A stretch of 64,000 nucleotides of DNA from Psychrobacter glacincola (lineage in GTDB: Bacteria > Pseudomonadota > Gammaproteobacteria > Pseudomonadales > Moraxellaceae). Shown in pieces: positions 47,008-59,100 of this stretch. The stretch covers positions 434,001-498,000 of the forward strand of contig NZ_CAJGZH010000003.1 in assembly GCF_904846075.1 (NCBI RefSeq), in the 5' to 3' direction. Position 1 is the stretch's first letter; each line of letters begins with the position of its first letter. The notes under the pieces are model-generated. The model was not told the origin of the DNA, did not search any database, and saw only the letters and a list, made by a program, of their open reading frames with translations. The translations under genes and the position numbers were made by a program.

Positions 47008-48062
47008 TAGTCGAAGCTCCTTAACGCAAGACCGCATGCAGCCATTAAACTTGGTGCATCAATGGCCAGTTGCTCATTATCGATATTTGGGGCAATAGTC
47101 ATATTGATAAAAGGGTTGGCAATACTGACAGTCACCCCAAGTTTTTGCTGTGCCATACCAGCAAGACCAGCAATAGAGCTACTACCACCAGCAAGAACCA
47201 CATGATCGATACTACTGTATTGGCTTGAAGAGAAGTAAAATTGCAACGAACGAGTAATTTGTTGGATGGTATTCTCAATAAAAGGCGTCAATACATCAAG
47301 GTAGTAGTCATCTGGTAAGGTACGCTCACGCTTGCTGATAGCCGCTTCTTCAGCAGATAGTCCATAACGATTTTGTATCGCTTCTGTCAACTGAACACCA
47401 CCAAATAGTTGTTCACGGCTATAGATAAACTCACCGTTCTTAGCGATATATAAAGTCGTTTGATTATGACCAATATCTATCAAAGCCACTAATTCTGGGG
47501 CATTTGGCAAATTATCTACCATGAGTCCGAAAGCACGCTCTATCGCATGGGATTCGATATCCATGACCTTCGTTTGAAGACCACCAAAGGTTAAGGCATC
47601 AACTCTTTGGTCGACATTTTCCGAGCGTGATGCGGCAAGTAAGACTTGCACCATATCATCACTTGCCAAAGAAGGCCCTAAAACTTCAAAGTCTAAGTTG
47701 ACGTCTTCTAATGGATAAGGTATGTATTGATCAGCATCTAAACGTATTTGAGCTTCGCGCTCAACATCGCTTAGCGCAGCATCCATATCAATAATTTTAG
47801 TAATCACTGCTGACCCTGATACGGCAGTTGCAGCATTACTACCAGCGACGTGACAGCGCTTAGCTAAGTTAGCAATGATATGACCGACCGCTTCGGTGTC
47901 TACAAGAAGTTTATCGACGACTATACCTTCTGGCAATCTTTCGATGCCATAAGATTTTAGATGAAACATGCCTTGCTGACGCTGTATGTCAACCAACTTT
48001 ACTGAAGTGGCACAGATATCAACACCAATCAAATGTCGACTTTTTGAAGTAAATAGCCTCAC
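47007..48062 (-). CDS. pilM: Type IV pilus actin-like ATPase PilM
   Basis: A 351-residue cytosolic FtsA-like protein that binds ATP and the PilN N-terminus. Features: IGVDICATSVKLVDI (phosphate 1), ALIDIGHNQTTLYIAKNGEFIYSREQLFGGVQLTEAI (phosphate 2 and connect) and VVLAGGSSSIAGLAGMAQQKLGV (adenosine motif). First gene of pilMNOPQ, divergent from ponA with about 190 bases between, the arrangement known from Pseudomonas and Acinetobacter. Confidence 0.96.
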   Translation of the reverse strand: MRLFTSKSRHLIGVDICATSVKLVDIQRQQGMFHLKSYGIERLPEGIVVDKLLVDTEAVGHIIANLAKRCHVAGSNAATAVSGSAVITKIIDMDAALSDVEREAQIRLDADQYIPYPLEDVNLDFEVLGPSLASDDMVQVLLAASRSENVDQRVDALTFGGLQTKVMDIESHAIERAFGLMVDNLPNAPELVALIDIGHNQTTLYIAKNGEFIYSREQLFGGVQLTEAIQNRYGLSAEEAAISKRERTLPDDYYLDVLTPFIENTIQQITRSLQFYFSSSQYSSIDHVVLAGGSSSIAGLAGMAQQKLGVTVSIANPFINMTIAPNIDNEQLAIDAPSLMAACGLALRSFD

Positions 48063-48255
48063 AAACTCTATACCTTATATTAAGTGTACAATCTGATAGT
48101 TATTTGTAATAATTCAGTACAATACTTTACTTAACAGATAGATTCAAGCATTTAAATAAGTTATTAAGGTCAACTTACACATTTATTATGACCTGCTGAT
48201 TTTGTTCAAGGTATAATACATTACCTGTTGCAAATTTTAATTGATAAGTCTTCTT

Positions 48256-50904
48256 ATGACCAAAAAAAATGCTACCGCCCGTCTCATTCACTTTTTGGTG
48301 GGGCTTGTTATCGCCTGCTTGGCATTGGCAGTTATCTTAGCACTTGCTGTGCCCATTGGTTTTTATGGGATGGCGATGTATTTATCGCCTACCCTGCCTA
48401 GCATTCAAGAGATTAAAATAGCAAATTTAGAGATGCCATTACAGATATATAGTAGTGATGACAAACTCATTGGCCAATATGGTAACCGTTTGTCTTTACC
48501 CGTTACTTTTGAAGATATTCCTGAAAATTTGACTCATGCTTTTTTAGCAGCAGAAGATGCGTCCTTTTTCCAGCACAGTGGTATTAGTATTAAAGGTCTT
48601 GGTCGCGCAGTGACAGAAGTAGTGACTGATGACGACAGCCAAACGGGCGGCTCTACCATTACTATGCAGGTTGCCAAAAACTACTTCTTAAGTCCAGAGC
48701 GTACCTTAAATCGCAAATTAGTCGAGCTATTTTTAGCACGTAAAATAGAAGATGAGCTCAGTAAAAATGATATCTTGACGCTTTATGTCAACAAAATCTA
48801 TCTAGGCGAAGGCGCTTATGGTATCCGCGCCGCGGCAAAAAAATATTATAGTAAATCACTAGAAAATCTCACTATTGCTGAAACAGCAATGTTGGCAGGT
48901 CTGCCCAAAGCCCCTTCTAAATATAATCCTGTTGCCAATCCCAGTCGCGCGCTGACTCGCCGCAACTGGATTATTGGACGCATGCACGAGTTAGGCTATA
49001 TCAGCGAAGCACAACGCGACGAAGCGATCAGCTCACCAGTAGGCATTAACCTCTATAAAGAGAAGCTCGACGTCAATATGCCATATTTGGCAGAAATGAC
49101 ACGCTCTACATTGGTCAATCGCTATGGTGAGCAAGTGATGCATAGTGGATGGCGGGTACGCCTTACGGTTGATAGCAAAGCACAGACAGATGCGGAAACA
49201 GCGGTACTGACCGGTTTGGTGGCTTACGAACATCGTCATGGCTGGCGCGGGGCTGAAGCAAATGATGAACCGCTAGAAAATTTCAGTCGCTATAGCAATA
49301 TGACTCCTGCCAAAGTCACCAAGGTTAATGCTCGCAGTTTTGAGGCGACAATGCCCTCTGGTGAAAATGTGACCGTTGGTTGGTCTGGGATGAGCTGGGC
49401 ACGCAAGTATATTTCTGCCAATCGTATCGGTTACTTTCCTGACAACGCCCGCCAAATTGTAAATAAAAACGATATCATTCGTTTGATACCGACCACGAAT
49501 GGTAATTGGCAGTTGGGACAAATTCCCAAACTACAAGGAAGTCTGGTCTCCTTGAATCCAGAAACTGGCGCTGTTAAAGCATTGGTCGGTGGCTTTGACT
49601 TTAATCACAGTAAATTCAATCGTGCTCTACAAGGCTGGCGTCAACCAGGCTCAACCATTAAACCGCTTGTCTATACTGCTGCTCTAGAAAAAGGCTATCG
49701 CCCAGATAGCATTGTTTCGGATCGACCGATTCAAGTGGGTGACTGGAAACCGAAAAATTCTGATCAACGTTTTTTAGGCGAAATCACTTTACGCCGTGGA
49801 CTTTATTTATCTCGTAACTTAGTCTCTATTCGTCTCTTACAAGCCATTGGTATCTCTGATACCCGCGACCTATTAGATGAATTCGGACTTGATAAAGAAA
49901 AGCTACCGACGACTCTGTCGTTAGCGTTAGGTGCAGGACAAGCAACACCATTACAAATGGCAACAGCCTATGCCACGTTCGCGAATGGCGGTCACCGTGT
50001 ACAGCCGTATTTTATCGAACAAATTTATAATTATAATAATAACCTCCTCTTTCAGGCAAACCCACGCCAAGCGTGTGCCACCTGCTTCAATGAAAAACTT
50101 GAAGACCTCAATAAAAATCTCATCGAAGATTATAAGAAGTCAATTGAAAATGAAGACAGTGCTATCGATGATGAAGTGATGGTTAAAGAACAAAATTTAG
50201 AAAATATTGATAACATTGAACAAAACGGTAAAGCGCTAAATTTAAAGGTTTATGATGCTAGCCCACAGGCCGATCGCTTAAAAGCACCCGCGGTTCAATA
50301 TGCAGTGGCTAAGCAAGCACCTCGAATCTTACAACCCAGAGTCGCTTTTGAGATGGCAGATATCTTACGTGACGTCGTACAGCGTGGTACGGCAGTACGA
50401 GCAAAGGCTTTAGGTCGTGATGATATTGGTGGCAAGACCGGTACCACCAATGAAGCAAAAGACGCTTGGTTTGCAGGTTTTCATCCTACCAATGCAACGG
50501 TCGTATGGATGGGTTTTGATCAACCATCAACCATGGGTCGTCGCGAATATGGTGGTGTGGCAGCCCTACCCGTTTGGATGGATTTTATGAAAGCCCAACT
50601 TAAAGACACGCCTCATCAATGGGTATCTATCAATAACCGCGCCAAATCGAAAAAGCAAAAACAAAAAATTATAGAAATGACTGATGATGGTATTCTGGCC
50701 GATGATGAAGATACGGATAGCAGCGAATCAGAAAAACCAGTTAAGACACAGACTCAACAGCGTAAATCACCACCAGCTGAGCCTGTTGAAGTACAAACTA
50801 GCTCTCAAGCAGCCAAACCTAGTAACAGTCGTAGTAATGATAGCGTGCCGCAAAACCCTTTATCGGTAACACCCGTTGAGCGCATGCCACCGATACCAGA
50901 GTAG
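48256..50904 (+). CDS. ponA: Penicillin-binding protein 1A (class A PBP)
   Basis: An 882-residue bifunctional peptidoglycan synthase. One N-terminal membrane helix is followed by the GT51 glycosyltransferase domain, with catalytic Glu100 in AAEDASFFQHSGI and GGSTITMQVAKN. An OB-like domain (about 310-420) precedes the transpeptidase, with Ser466 in RQPGSTIKP, the SRN triad at 519-521 and KTG at 727-729. Between them lies an insert (about 595-665) with a CATC pair (Cys607/Cys610) and an acidic, Asn/Glu-rich stretch. The C-terminal 100 residues are disordered. Start ATG 48256 is the first in-frame ATG; the TTG at 48241 is also possible, and the ribosome site is weak. Confidence 0.96.
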   Translation: MTKKNATARLIHFLVGLVIACLALAVILALAVPIGFYGMAMYLSPTLPSIQEIKIANLEMPLQIYSSDDKLIGQYGNRLSLPVTFEDIPENLTHAFLAAEDASFFQHSGISIKGLGRAVTEVVTDDDSQTGGSTITMQVAKNYFLSPERTLNRKLVELFLARKIEDELSKNDILTLYVNKIYLGEGAYGIRAAAKKYYSKSLENLTIAETAMLAGLPKAPSKYNPVANPSRALTRRNWIIGRMHELGYISEAQRDEAISSPVGINLYKEKLDVNMPYLAEMTRSTLVNRYGEQVMHSGWRVRLTVDSKAQTDAETAVLTGLVAYEHRHGWRGAEANDEPLENFSRYSNMTPAKVTKVNARSFEATMPSGENVTVGWSGMSWARKYISANRIGYFPDNARQIVNKNDIIRLIPTTNGNWQLGQIPKLQGSLVSLNPETGAVKALVGGFDFNHSKFNRALQGWRQPGSTIKPLVYTAALEKGYRPDSIVSDRPIQVGDWKPKNSDQRFLGEITLRRGLYLSRNLVSIRLLQAIGISDTRDLLDEFGLDKEKLPTTLSLALGAGQATPLQMATAYATFANGGHRVQPYFIEQIYNYNNNLLFQANPRQACATCFNEKLEDLNKNLIEDYKKSIENEDSAIDDEVMVKEQNLENIDNIEQNGKALNLKVYDASPQADRLKAPAVQYAVAKQAPRILQPRVAFEMADILRDVVQRGTAVRAKALGRDDIGGKTGTTNEAKDAWFAGFHPTNATVVWMGFDQPSTMGRREYGGVAALPVWMDFMKAQLKDTPHQWVSINNRAKSKKQKQKIIEMTDDGILADDEDTDSSESEKPVKTQTQQRKSPPAEPVEVQTSSQAAKPSNSRSNDSVPQNPLSVTPVERMPPIPE

Positions 50905-50934
50905 ACAACCATTAATAATATAAACTTATGACGC

Positions 50935-50976
50935 AAAAAAAGGCTTATTTGGCACTCGCTAAATAAGCCTTTTTTA
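50935..50976 (+). terminator. Terminator after ponA
   Basis: AAAAAAGGCTTATTT pairs with AAATAAGCCTTTTTT around a 10-base loop. It lies 30 bases beyond the ponA stop and has T runs for both directions. Confidence 0.93.
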
Positions 50977-51026
50977 TACTCAATACTTTGCTCAATACCA
51001 CTCTATTAAAGGACAGTCATCAGTCA

Positions 51027-51072
51027 ACTAGGACACGTCTTCATTTTAAAAATGGTGATAAAAATGAGATAA
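51027..51072. repeat. Dispersed palindromic repeat, copy C
   Basis: Begins CTAGGACACGTCTTCATTTT and continues AAAAATGGTGATAAAAATGAG. It matches the reverse complement of copy B (41926-41977) and shares the CTAGGAC(A/G)(C/T)GT end with copy A (27631-27683). It sits between the ponA terminator and the DUF6586 gene and lacks its right arm. Confidence 0.7.
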
Positions 51073-51089
51073 ATTTTTAATAACTATTT

Positions 51090-51611
51090 TTAGAACTCAA
51101 CCATACCAGCACGTAATTGCTCAATCAGCTCTAAGAACTGCTGACGCCATTCTCGTATTGTCGTCTCATCTGGCAGCCATTGATTTGACAAGGTCACAAC
51201 GTTAACAATAAGATCAGGCGAGGCAGTATTGCTTGGTGTTTGATCTACGATAGTATCTGGCGGCACGGCGTACAGACAACGCTGATACGCACGCTCTATA
51301 TTGGCCAAAAAACCCTGCTGCTGTAACTGCTGTAACCGCTGAATCTCAGGCGATACTTGGGTACGCTCGCTCAATGCTTGCTCGATATCTGATAATGTTG
51401 GTGCGCTCATGTTTAAACTATAAAAATAACCTAGCTCTTGGATAAATGCGAGAAAGGCACCGTATAGATGAAAAATAGCAGTTTCACAATGCGCTTGATA
51501 GTTCTGCTTATCATCGGTACTTCCCGCCGCTTGGCAAGATAGACGACAGAAATACAGTTTTTGATTGGTTCGATCTGCTTGATATTTGGCAACGCGGGTT
51601 TTACCTGCCAT
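51090..51611 (-). CDS. DUF6586-like helical protein
   Basis: A 173-residue, mostly helical cytosolic protein. The N-terminal part, YQADRTNQKLYFCRLSC, and the helix HCETAIFHLYGAFLAFIQELGYFYSL are the pattern of the DUF6586 family of Pseudomonas and relatives, which begins RTNQKLYFA and has AxxFHLYGAL. A Gln/Leu-rich helix (85-105) and a final helix, TTIREWRQQFLELIEQLRAGM, follow. Function unknown. It lies just downstream of rpoC's terminator on the same strand and is transcribed separately. Confidence 0.75.
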   Translation of the reverse strand: MAGKTRVAKYQADRTNQKLYFCRLSCQAAGSTDDKQNYQAHCETAIFHLYGAFLAFIQELGYFYSLNMSAPTLSDIEQALSERTQVSPEIQRLQQLQQQGFLANIERAYQRCLYAVPPDTIVDQTPSNTASPDLIVNVVTLSNQWLPDETTIREWRQQFLELIEQLRAGMVEF

Positions 51612-51713
51612 TTGCGACTTATCCTTATATGAAGTGTAAATTAGGGCATATTTTCCAGTGTACTATTTTTTTAGATAACAGTACCATGCATTTCTCACTT
51701 TATTGCACACACA

Positions 51714-51743
51714 AAAAAGCCAGCAACTTAGGCTGGCTTTTTA
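51714..51743 (-). terminator. Terminator after rpoC
   Basis: AAAAAGCCAGC pairs perfectly with GCTGGCTTTTT around a 7-base loop, 36 bases after the rpoC stop codon. Confidence 0.93.
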
Positions 51744-51778
51744 TCAAATTAACAATAAATTAAAGACGCTTAATACTA

Positions 51779-54700
51779 TTAATTATCCTGATTAAGCTCT
51801 TGTGCAAAGGCTTCATCAAAGCTTGCGAAGTCTTTACTATCCGTGCTCGCTGACATATCAAATGCTGCATTGTCAAACCCTGCTTTAAGATCTTTATCTA
51901 GCAGTTTTTGCTCCGCTTTCTCTTTGCGTGCTTTATGATAAGCAAGACCCGTACCAGCAGGAATCAAGCGACCAACGACCACGTTTTCTTTCAGACCACG
52001 TAGCTCATCCACTTTACCAGTCACGGCAGCCGCAGTTAGTACACGAGTCGTCTCCTGGAACGATGCTGCTGAAATAAAGCTTTCTGTTGCCAGACTTGCT
52101 TTGGTGATACCTAGTAATTGACGCTCGAACTGTACTGGGAATTTATCTTCCGCTTCCAGCTTCGCATTCAATGCTTTGATATCAGAGTACTCTGCTTGAT
52201 CGCCTTTGAAGTGGTTTGAATCGCCGCCATCGGTAATTTCAACTTTACGCAGCATCTGACGAATGATAACTTCGATATGCTTATCGTTGATTTTTACACC
52301 CTGCAAGCGATAAACGTCCTGTACTTCGTTAACGATGTAATCAGCAAGTGCAGTCTGACCTTTCAAACGTAAGATATCATGTGGATTCTGTGGACCATCA
52401 GCGATCACTTCACCACGTGCTACCGTTTCGTTTTCAAAGACGTTGATTTGACGCCATTTCGGGATTAGCTCTTCATGAATCTCACCATCTTCATTGGTAA
52501 TAATGAAGCGGTTTTTACCTTTAGTCTCTTTACCAAAGCTAACCACACCTGACATTTCTGCCATGATGGCGTGATCTTTCGGACGACGTGCTTCAAACAA
52601 ATCAGCAACACGCGGTAGACCACCGGTAATATCTTTAGTACCTGAAGAGGCTTGTGGTACACGACCCAAAATCGAACCAGCTGCTACTTTTTCACCATCG
52701 CTGACGCGAATGATGGTTTCAGCTGGTAAGAAGTAAACCACTTCTTTACCTTCATCAGTGTTCAAGATAATCGCAGGACGTAAGTCTTTTGCTGAACTTG
52801 AACGGTCACGAGTAGCAAGAATCTCAAATGAGCTCATACCAGTCGCATCATCAACTTTTACGGTAGCAGTTAAGCCATCAGTAATCTCACTGAAGCGTGC
52901 AGTACCAGCAAATTCTGTGATAATAGGATGCGTGTGCGGATCCCATTTAGCGATGGTTTGACCAGCATCAACCTGATCTTCGTGTTTCACAAGCACGCTA
53001 GAACCATAAGGCACTTTATAACGTTCACGCTCACGACCAAGCTCATCGGTCAAGGCGATTTCAGCTGAACGCGATACGATGACTAAGTGACCATCGGTAT
53101 GTTGAACCGTTTTCATGTTTTCGAAATGCGCTTGACCAGCACTACGAACTGAGATGCTGTTATCCACTGATGCTGAGCTTGCTGCCCCGCCCACGTGGAA
53201 TGTACGCATCGTTAACTGAGTACCTGGTTCACCGATAGACTGTGCCGCCATAACACCGACTGACTCGCCAATGTTCACTTTATGACCACGAGCCAAATCA
53301 CGACCATAACACTGTGAACAAACACCATGCTCAACATTACAAGTGATAACTGAGCGTACCCAGATATCATCAATCGCATTGTTATCAAGCACGTTTACCC
53401 AATGCTCATCGATCAAAGTACCTGCTGGAATCAATACCTTATCGGCATCATCGTTATAAGTCACATCACGAGCCGTCACACGACCTAGTACTAGTTCACC
53501 TAGCTTCTCAATGATTTCACCACCTTGAATATGTGGTTTCATGAGCAAGCCTTGCTCAGTACCACAGTCATCACTGGTAATAACCAAATCTTGTGCCACA
53601 TCAACCAAACGACGCGTTAAGTAACCTGAGTTAGCCGTTTTCAGTGCCGTATCCGCAAGACCTTTACGTGCACCATGCGTTGAAATAAAGTACTGAAGTA
53701 CGGTCAAGCCTTCACGGAAGTTTGCTTTAATTGGCGTTTCGATAATTGAACCATCTGGCTTAGCCATCAAACCACGCATACCAGCCAACTGACGAATCTG
53801 AGCCGCACTACCACGAGCACCAGAATCTGACATGATAAAGATAGAGTTGAATGACTTCTGCTCTTCTTCTTCACCTTTGGCGTTCATGATTTTATCAGTG
53901 GCTAAGTTGTCCATCATCGCTTTAGCGACTTTGTCATTGGTACGTGACCAGATATCAACCACTTTATTATAGCGCTCACCAGCGGTCACAAAACCTTGCT
54001 CGAATTGATCTTCGATTTCGCGAACTTCGCCTTCTGCCACTTCAATGATTTGCTTTTTCAGTGGTGGAATGACCATGTCATCAATACCGATAGACACGCC
54101 TGACAACGTCGCTTGGGCAAAACCAAGATACATCAATTGGTCAGCAAACATGACACTTTCTTTAACGCCAACTTTACGGTAGCAAGAGTTGATCAAACGA
54201 GAAATATTTTTCTTCGTCATTTCTTGGTTACATTCATCAAAAGACATACCTTTAGGCATGATGTTCCAGATCAATAAACGACCTGCAACCGTTTCTTTTA
54301 AGCTGATTTCTTTAGTCTCATTGCCGTCTTCATCGATATGCGTCTCGGTGACACGCACTTTGATCTTAGCGTTTACATGCAAATCGTTTGAACCAATCGC
54401 ACGCAATGCTTCATTAACGGTGGCAAAAATCATGCCCTCGCCTTTAGAATTGATTGATGAGCGGCTAATATAGTAAAGACCAAGTACCACATCTTGTGAC
54501 GGTACGATGATTGGATCACCGTTCGCAGGCGACAAGATGTTATTGGTAGACATCATTAGCGCACGTGATTCAAGCTGTGCTTCTAGGGTCAATGGCACGT
54601 GAACGGCCATTTGGTCACCATCAAAATCGGCGTTAAACGCGGTACAAACGAGCGGATGCAATTGGATTGCTTTACCTTCGATTAGTACTGGCTCAAATGC

Positions 54701-56011
54701 CTGCAAGCCCAAACGGTGAAGTGTTGGTGCACGGTTCAAGAGTACTGGATGCTCACGAATAACCATGGCCAGCATATCCCACACTTGCGGCTCTTCACGC
54801 TCTACCATCTTTTTGGCAGCTTTGATCGTGGTCGCTAAACCATGAGACAATAATTTGTTATAAGTAAATGGCTTGAATAATTCAAGTGCCATTTTCTTTG
54901 GTAAACCACACTGATGTAGACGTAGCGTTGGACCAACAACAATCACCGAACGACCAGAGTAGTCAACACGCTTACCAAGTAAGTTTTGACGGAAACGACC
55001 TTGCTTACCTTTGATCATATCAGCCAAAGATTTCAATGGACGCTTGTTACTACCAGTGATCGCACGACCGCGACGACCGTTATCAAGCAAGGCATCAACT
55101 GATTCTTGCAACATACGCTTTTCGTTACGTACGATGATATCAGGTGCGCTCAGCTCAAGCAGACGCTTTAGACGGTTATTACGGTTAATGACGCGGCGAT
55201 ACAAATCGTTTAGATCTGAAGTCGCAAAACGACCACCTTCTAGTGGTACTAGCGGACGTAAATCTGGTGGTAGTACTGGCAAGATGTTCATCACCATCCA
55301 CTCAGGCTTGTTATTAGAATCACGGAAGGCTTCTAATAATTTAAGACGCTTAGACATCTTTTTAAGCTTGGTTTCAGAACCAGTTTGCGGAATCGCTTCG
55401 CGCAAATCATCGATTTCAAGATCTAAATCGATATCTTTCAATAGGTCTTGAACCGCTTCAGCACCCATTTTGGCAGTGAATTCATCGCCAAATTCTTCAA
55501 GGGCTTTATAATAGTCTTCATCATCAAGCAGTTGATACTTCTCTAGAGAAGTCAAACCTGGCTCAGTAACGATATAGCTTTCAAAATACAGAACACGCTC
55601 GATATCACGTAGCGTCATATCTAGCAATAGACCGATGCGGCTTGGTAATGATTTTAAAAACCAAATATGCGCCACTGGACTGGCTAGGTCAATATGACCC
55701 ATACGATCACGACGTACTTTCGCAGTCGTCACTTCTACGCCACATTTTTCACAGATAACGCCTTGGAACTTACGGCGCTTATATTTACCACATAAACATT
55801 CAAAGTCTTTTACTGGACCAAAGATTTTGGCACAAAATAGACCATCACGTTCAGGCTTAAACGTACGATAGTTAATCGTTTCAGGCTTTTTCACTTCGCC
55901 ATGTGACCATGACTTAATGACGTCAGGTGAGGCTAAAGTAATTTGAATGCTATCAAACTCTTGATTACCGTTGCCGGTAGGGCTTTGCATGATATCGAGT
56001 AAATCTTTCAA
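51779..56011 (-). CDS. rpoC: RNA polymerase subunit beta'
   Basis: A 1410-residue catalytic subunit, close to the 1407 of E. coli. Zinc-binding [20 protein letters not shown] lies near residue 70, the clamp and rudder regions follow, then the active-site [17 protein letters not shown] with three catalytic Asp near 460. A second zinc site, [19 protein letters not shown] (about 890), and the trigger loop [24 protein letters not shown] follow. The C-terminal tail is Asp/Ser/Phe-rich. Transcribed with rpoB, 188 bases upstream; a terminator follows. Confidence 0.98.
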   Translation of the reverse strand: MKDLLDIMQSPTGNGNQEFDSIQITLASPDVIKSWSHGEVKKPETINYRTFKPERDGLFCAKIFGPVKDFECLCGKYKRRKFQGVICEKCGVEVTTAKVRRDRMGHIDLASPVAHIWFLKSLPSRIGLLLDMTLRDIERVLYFESYIVTEPGLTSLEKYQLLDDEDYYKALEEFGDEFTAKMGAEAVQDLLKDIDLDLEIDDLREAIPQTGSETKLKKMSKRLKLLEAFRDSNNKPEWMVMNILPVLPPDLRPLVPLEGGRFATSDLNDLYRRVINRNNRLKRLLELSAPDIIVRNEKRMLQESVDALLDNGRRGRAITGSNKRPLKSLADMIKGKQGRFRQNLLGKRVDYSGRSVIVVGPTLRLHQCGLPKKMALELFKPFTYNKLLSHGLATTIKAAKKMVEREEPQVWDMLAMVIREHPVLLNRAPTLHRLGLQAFEPVLIEGKAIQLHPLVCTAFNADFDGDQMAVHVPLTLEAQLESRALMMSTNNILSPANGDPIIVPSQDVVLGLYYISRSSINSKGEGMIFATVNEALRAIGSNDLHVNAKIKVRVTETHIDEDGNETKEISLKETVAGRLLIWNIMPKGMSFDECNQEMTKKNISRLINSCYRKVGVKESVMFADQLMYLGFAQATLSGVSIGIDDMVIPPLKKQIIEVAEGEVREIEDQFEQGFVTAGERYNKVVDIWSRTNDKVAKAMMDNLATDKIMNAKGEEEEQKSFNSIFIMSDSGARGSAAQIRQLAGMRGLMAKPDGSIIETPIKANFREGLTVLQYFISTHGARKGLADTALKTANSGYLTRRLVDVAQDLVITSDDCGTEQGLLMKPHIQGGEIIEKLGELVLGRVTARDVTYNDDADKVLIPAGTLIDEHWVNVLDNNAIDDIWVRSVITCNVEHGVCSQCYGRDLARGHKVNIGESVGVMAAQSIGEPGTQLTMRTFHVGGAASSASVDNSISVRSAGQAHFENMKTVQHTDGHLVIVSRSAEIALTDELGRERERYKVPYGSSVLVKHEDQVDAGQTIAKWDPHTHPIITEFAGTARFSEITDGLTATVKVDDATGMSSFEILATRDRSSSAKDLRPAIILNTDEGKEVVYFLPAETIIRVSDGEKVAAGSILGRVPQASSGTKDITGGLPRVADLFEARRPKDHAIMAEMSGVVSFGKETKGKNRFIITNEDGEIHEELIPKWRQINVFENETVARGEVIADGPQNPHDILRLKGQTALADYIVNEVQDVYRLQGVKINDKHIEVIIRQMLRKVEITDGGDSNHFKGDQAEYSDIKALNAKLEAEDKFPVQFERQLLGITKASLATESFISAASFQETTRVLTAAAVTGKVDELRGLKENVVVGRLIPAGTGLAYHKARKEKAEQKLLDKDLKAGFDNAAFDMSASTDSKDFASFDEAFAQELNQDN

Positions 56012-56199
56012 GTTGCTTCTCCGTTATCTTTATAATCATCTGATAGCGTATTATTGACGCAAATAAGATGAATGAAGGCAATGAATAGGGTTGAGACAAA
56101 TCACTAAAAGCAGCAGCGATGCGCATACTGCTTTTAGGTTGACCACTAAGGATAATAATTGACTGAGACCATGTTAAATATAATCTCAATCAGCCGTGC

Positions 56200-59100
56200 T
56201 TAATGGGTTTGTTTTAACTCAATATTAATACCCAATGATTTGATTTCTTTGGTCAGTACGTTAAACGATTCAGGCATACCTGGATCCATATACTGCTCAC
56301 CATCAACGATGTTTTTGTACATACGCGTACGGCCTTCAACATCATCCGACTTCACAGTCAGCATCTCTTGTAGCGTATAAGTCGCGCCGTAAGCTTCTAG
56401 TGCCCAGACTTCCATCTCACCGAAGCGCTGACCACCGAACTGTGCTTTACCGCCGAGTGGCTGCTGCGTCACTAGTGAGTAAGAACCGGTTGAACGCGCA
56501 TGCATTTTGTCGTCAACCAAATGGTTAAGTTTGAGCATGTACATGTAGCCAACGGTTACTTTACGGTCAAACTTCTGACCAGTACGACCATCATACAACG
56601 TCTGTTGACCATCGCGATCCATACCAGCAAGCTCTAGCAAATCTTTAACTTGGCTTTCTCTTGCGCCGTCAAATACTGCTGTGCCCATTGGTACACCAGC
56701 GCGCAAGTTATCTGCTAGCGCCATGATGTCATCATCACTCAAGCTATCAAGATCAACTTGCTCACCGCCAACTTGGTTATAGATTTTGTCTAAGAAGTCA
56801 CGTAAATCTTTGATCGCTGCTTGAGATTTGAGCATACCATCGATCTTCTCGCCCAAACCTTTCGCTGCCATACCCAAATGCGTTTCTAGAACCTGACCGA
56901 TGTTCATACGAGATGGTACACCAAGCGGGTTCAAGACGATGTCAACGGTATTACCATTTTCATCATAAGGCATGTCTTCGACTGGCATAATGCGCGATAC
57001 CACACCTTTGTTACCATGACGACCCGCCATTTTATCACCAGGCTGAATACGACGCTTAACCGCTAGATATACCTTAACGATTTTTTGTACGCCATGTTGT
57101 AAGTCATCACCAGCGGTTAATTTGCGTTTTTTCTCAGCAAACTTCACATCGATATCTTTTTGCTTATCAACCAAGTACTCAGCGATTTGCGTTAGACGCT
57201 CAGAGATTTCTTCTTCAACTGGTTGGATATCCAGTAAGGTCTCAAGGCTCATATCTTTCATATCAGCCAATGCCATCACTGTACCGGCTTTTAGACCAGA
57301 ACCACCGCTGACTTTTTGACCATCTAACAAGTTACCAATACGCCCACGAGCTGCTTCTTCAAAGATACGTAGCTCTTCTTTTAAATCTTTACGATAGCTA
57401 TCAAGCTGTGATTTTTCAATTGCTCTTGCACGTGCATCTTTTTCAACGCCGTCACGAGTAAAGACTTGCACGTCAATAACCGTGCCTTTGCTTGATGTTG
57501 GTACACGTAGCGACGTGTCTTTAACATCAGCCGCTTTTTCACCAAAGATAGCCCGGAGCAATTTCTCTTCTGGCGTCAGTTGTGTTTCACCTTTTGGCGT
57601 CACTTTACCAACTAAGATATCACCAGCGTCAACTTCAGCACCGATATAAACGATACCTGCTTCATCAAGACTTGATAGCGCCGCTTCACCAACGTTTGGA
57701 ATATCCGCAGTAATCTCTTCGGTTCCAAGCTTGGTATCACGTGCCACACAGGTCAATTCTTGGATATGAATGGTCGTGAAACGATCTTCTTTAACCACTT
57801 TTTCAGAAAGCAAGATTGAATCTTCGAAGTTGTAACCATTCCATGGCATAAATGCGATGCGAATGTTCTGACCCAATGCAAGCTCACCAAGATCCGTTGA
57901 TGGACCATCAGCCAAGATATCACCTACAGCAATAGCATCACCTTGGTTGACGATAATACGTTGGTTGATACAAGTATTTTGGTTAGAACGCGTGTATTTA
58001 ACGAGGTTATAGATATCAATACCAGCTTCACCAGCAATCATCTCATCTTCGTTGACACGAACCACAACACGTGATGCATCAACGTCTTCGATCACACCGC
58101 CACGCTTAGCGATCACACAAACACCTGAGTCACGCGCAACGTGACGCTCCATGCCCGTACCTACTAACGGCTTATCAGCACGTAGCGTAGGAACTGCCTG
58201 ACGCTGCATGTTCGAGCCCATAAGCGCTCGGTTAGCATCATCATGCTCTAGGAATGGAATTAGACCTGCTGCAACTGATACCACCTGACTTGGCGACACA
58301 TCCATATGCGTCACTTTTTCTGGCGGCATACGCACGAATTCACCATAGCTACGCACACTGACCATTTCATCAGATAACGCGCCTTCTGCGGTTACTGGTG
58401 AATCAGCCTGTGCAATGACCGTACCTACTTCTTCAATCGCTGATAGATACTCAATAACGTCTGTTACTTTACCATCAACCACACGGCGATAAGGCGTTTC
58501 TAAGAAGCCAAAGCTGTTGGTCTTTGCAAAAGTCGCTAATGAGTTAATAAGACCAATGTTTGGACCTTCAGGAGTCTCAATCGGACATACGCGACCATAA
58601 TGGGTATCATGTACGTCACGTACTTCAAAGCCTGCACGTTCACGGGTCAGACCACCAGGTCCTAGTGCTGATACACGGCGTTTATGGGTAACTTCAGACA
58701 ATGGATTGTTCTGATCCATAAACTGCGATAACTGGCTTGAACCAAAGAATTCTTTAACCGCAGCCGCAACAGGCTTCGAGTTAATCAAATCTTGTGGTGA
58801 CAAGTTATCAGATTCCGCTGAGCTTAAACGCTCTTTGACTGCACGCTCAACACGTACTAGACCAACACGGAATTGGTTTTCTGCCATCTCGCCGACCGAA
58901 CGAATACGGCGGTTACCTAAATGGTCAATATCATCGACTTCGCCACGACCATTACGTATCTCAATCAATTCTTTTAGGACATTAACGATATCGGCATTGG
59001 TCAATACGCTACGAGCGCGTTGGATGTCTGGATCATCAGTATTATCAAACTCTAACCCTAAACGACGGTTGAACTTCATACGACCGACGTTCGATAAGTC

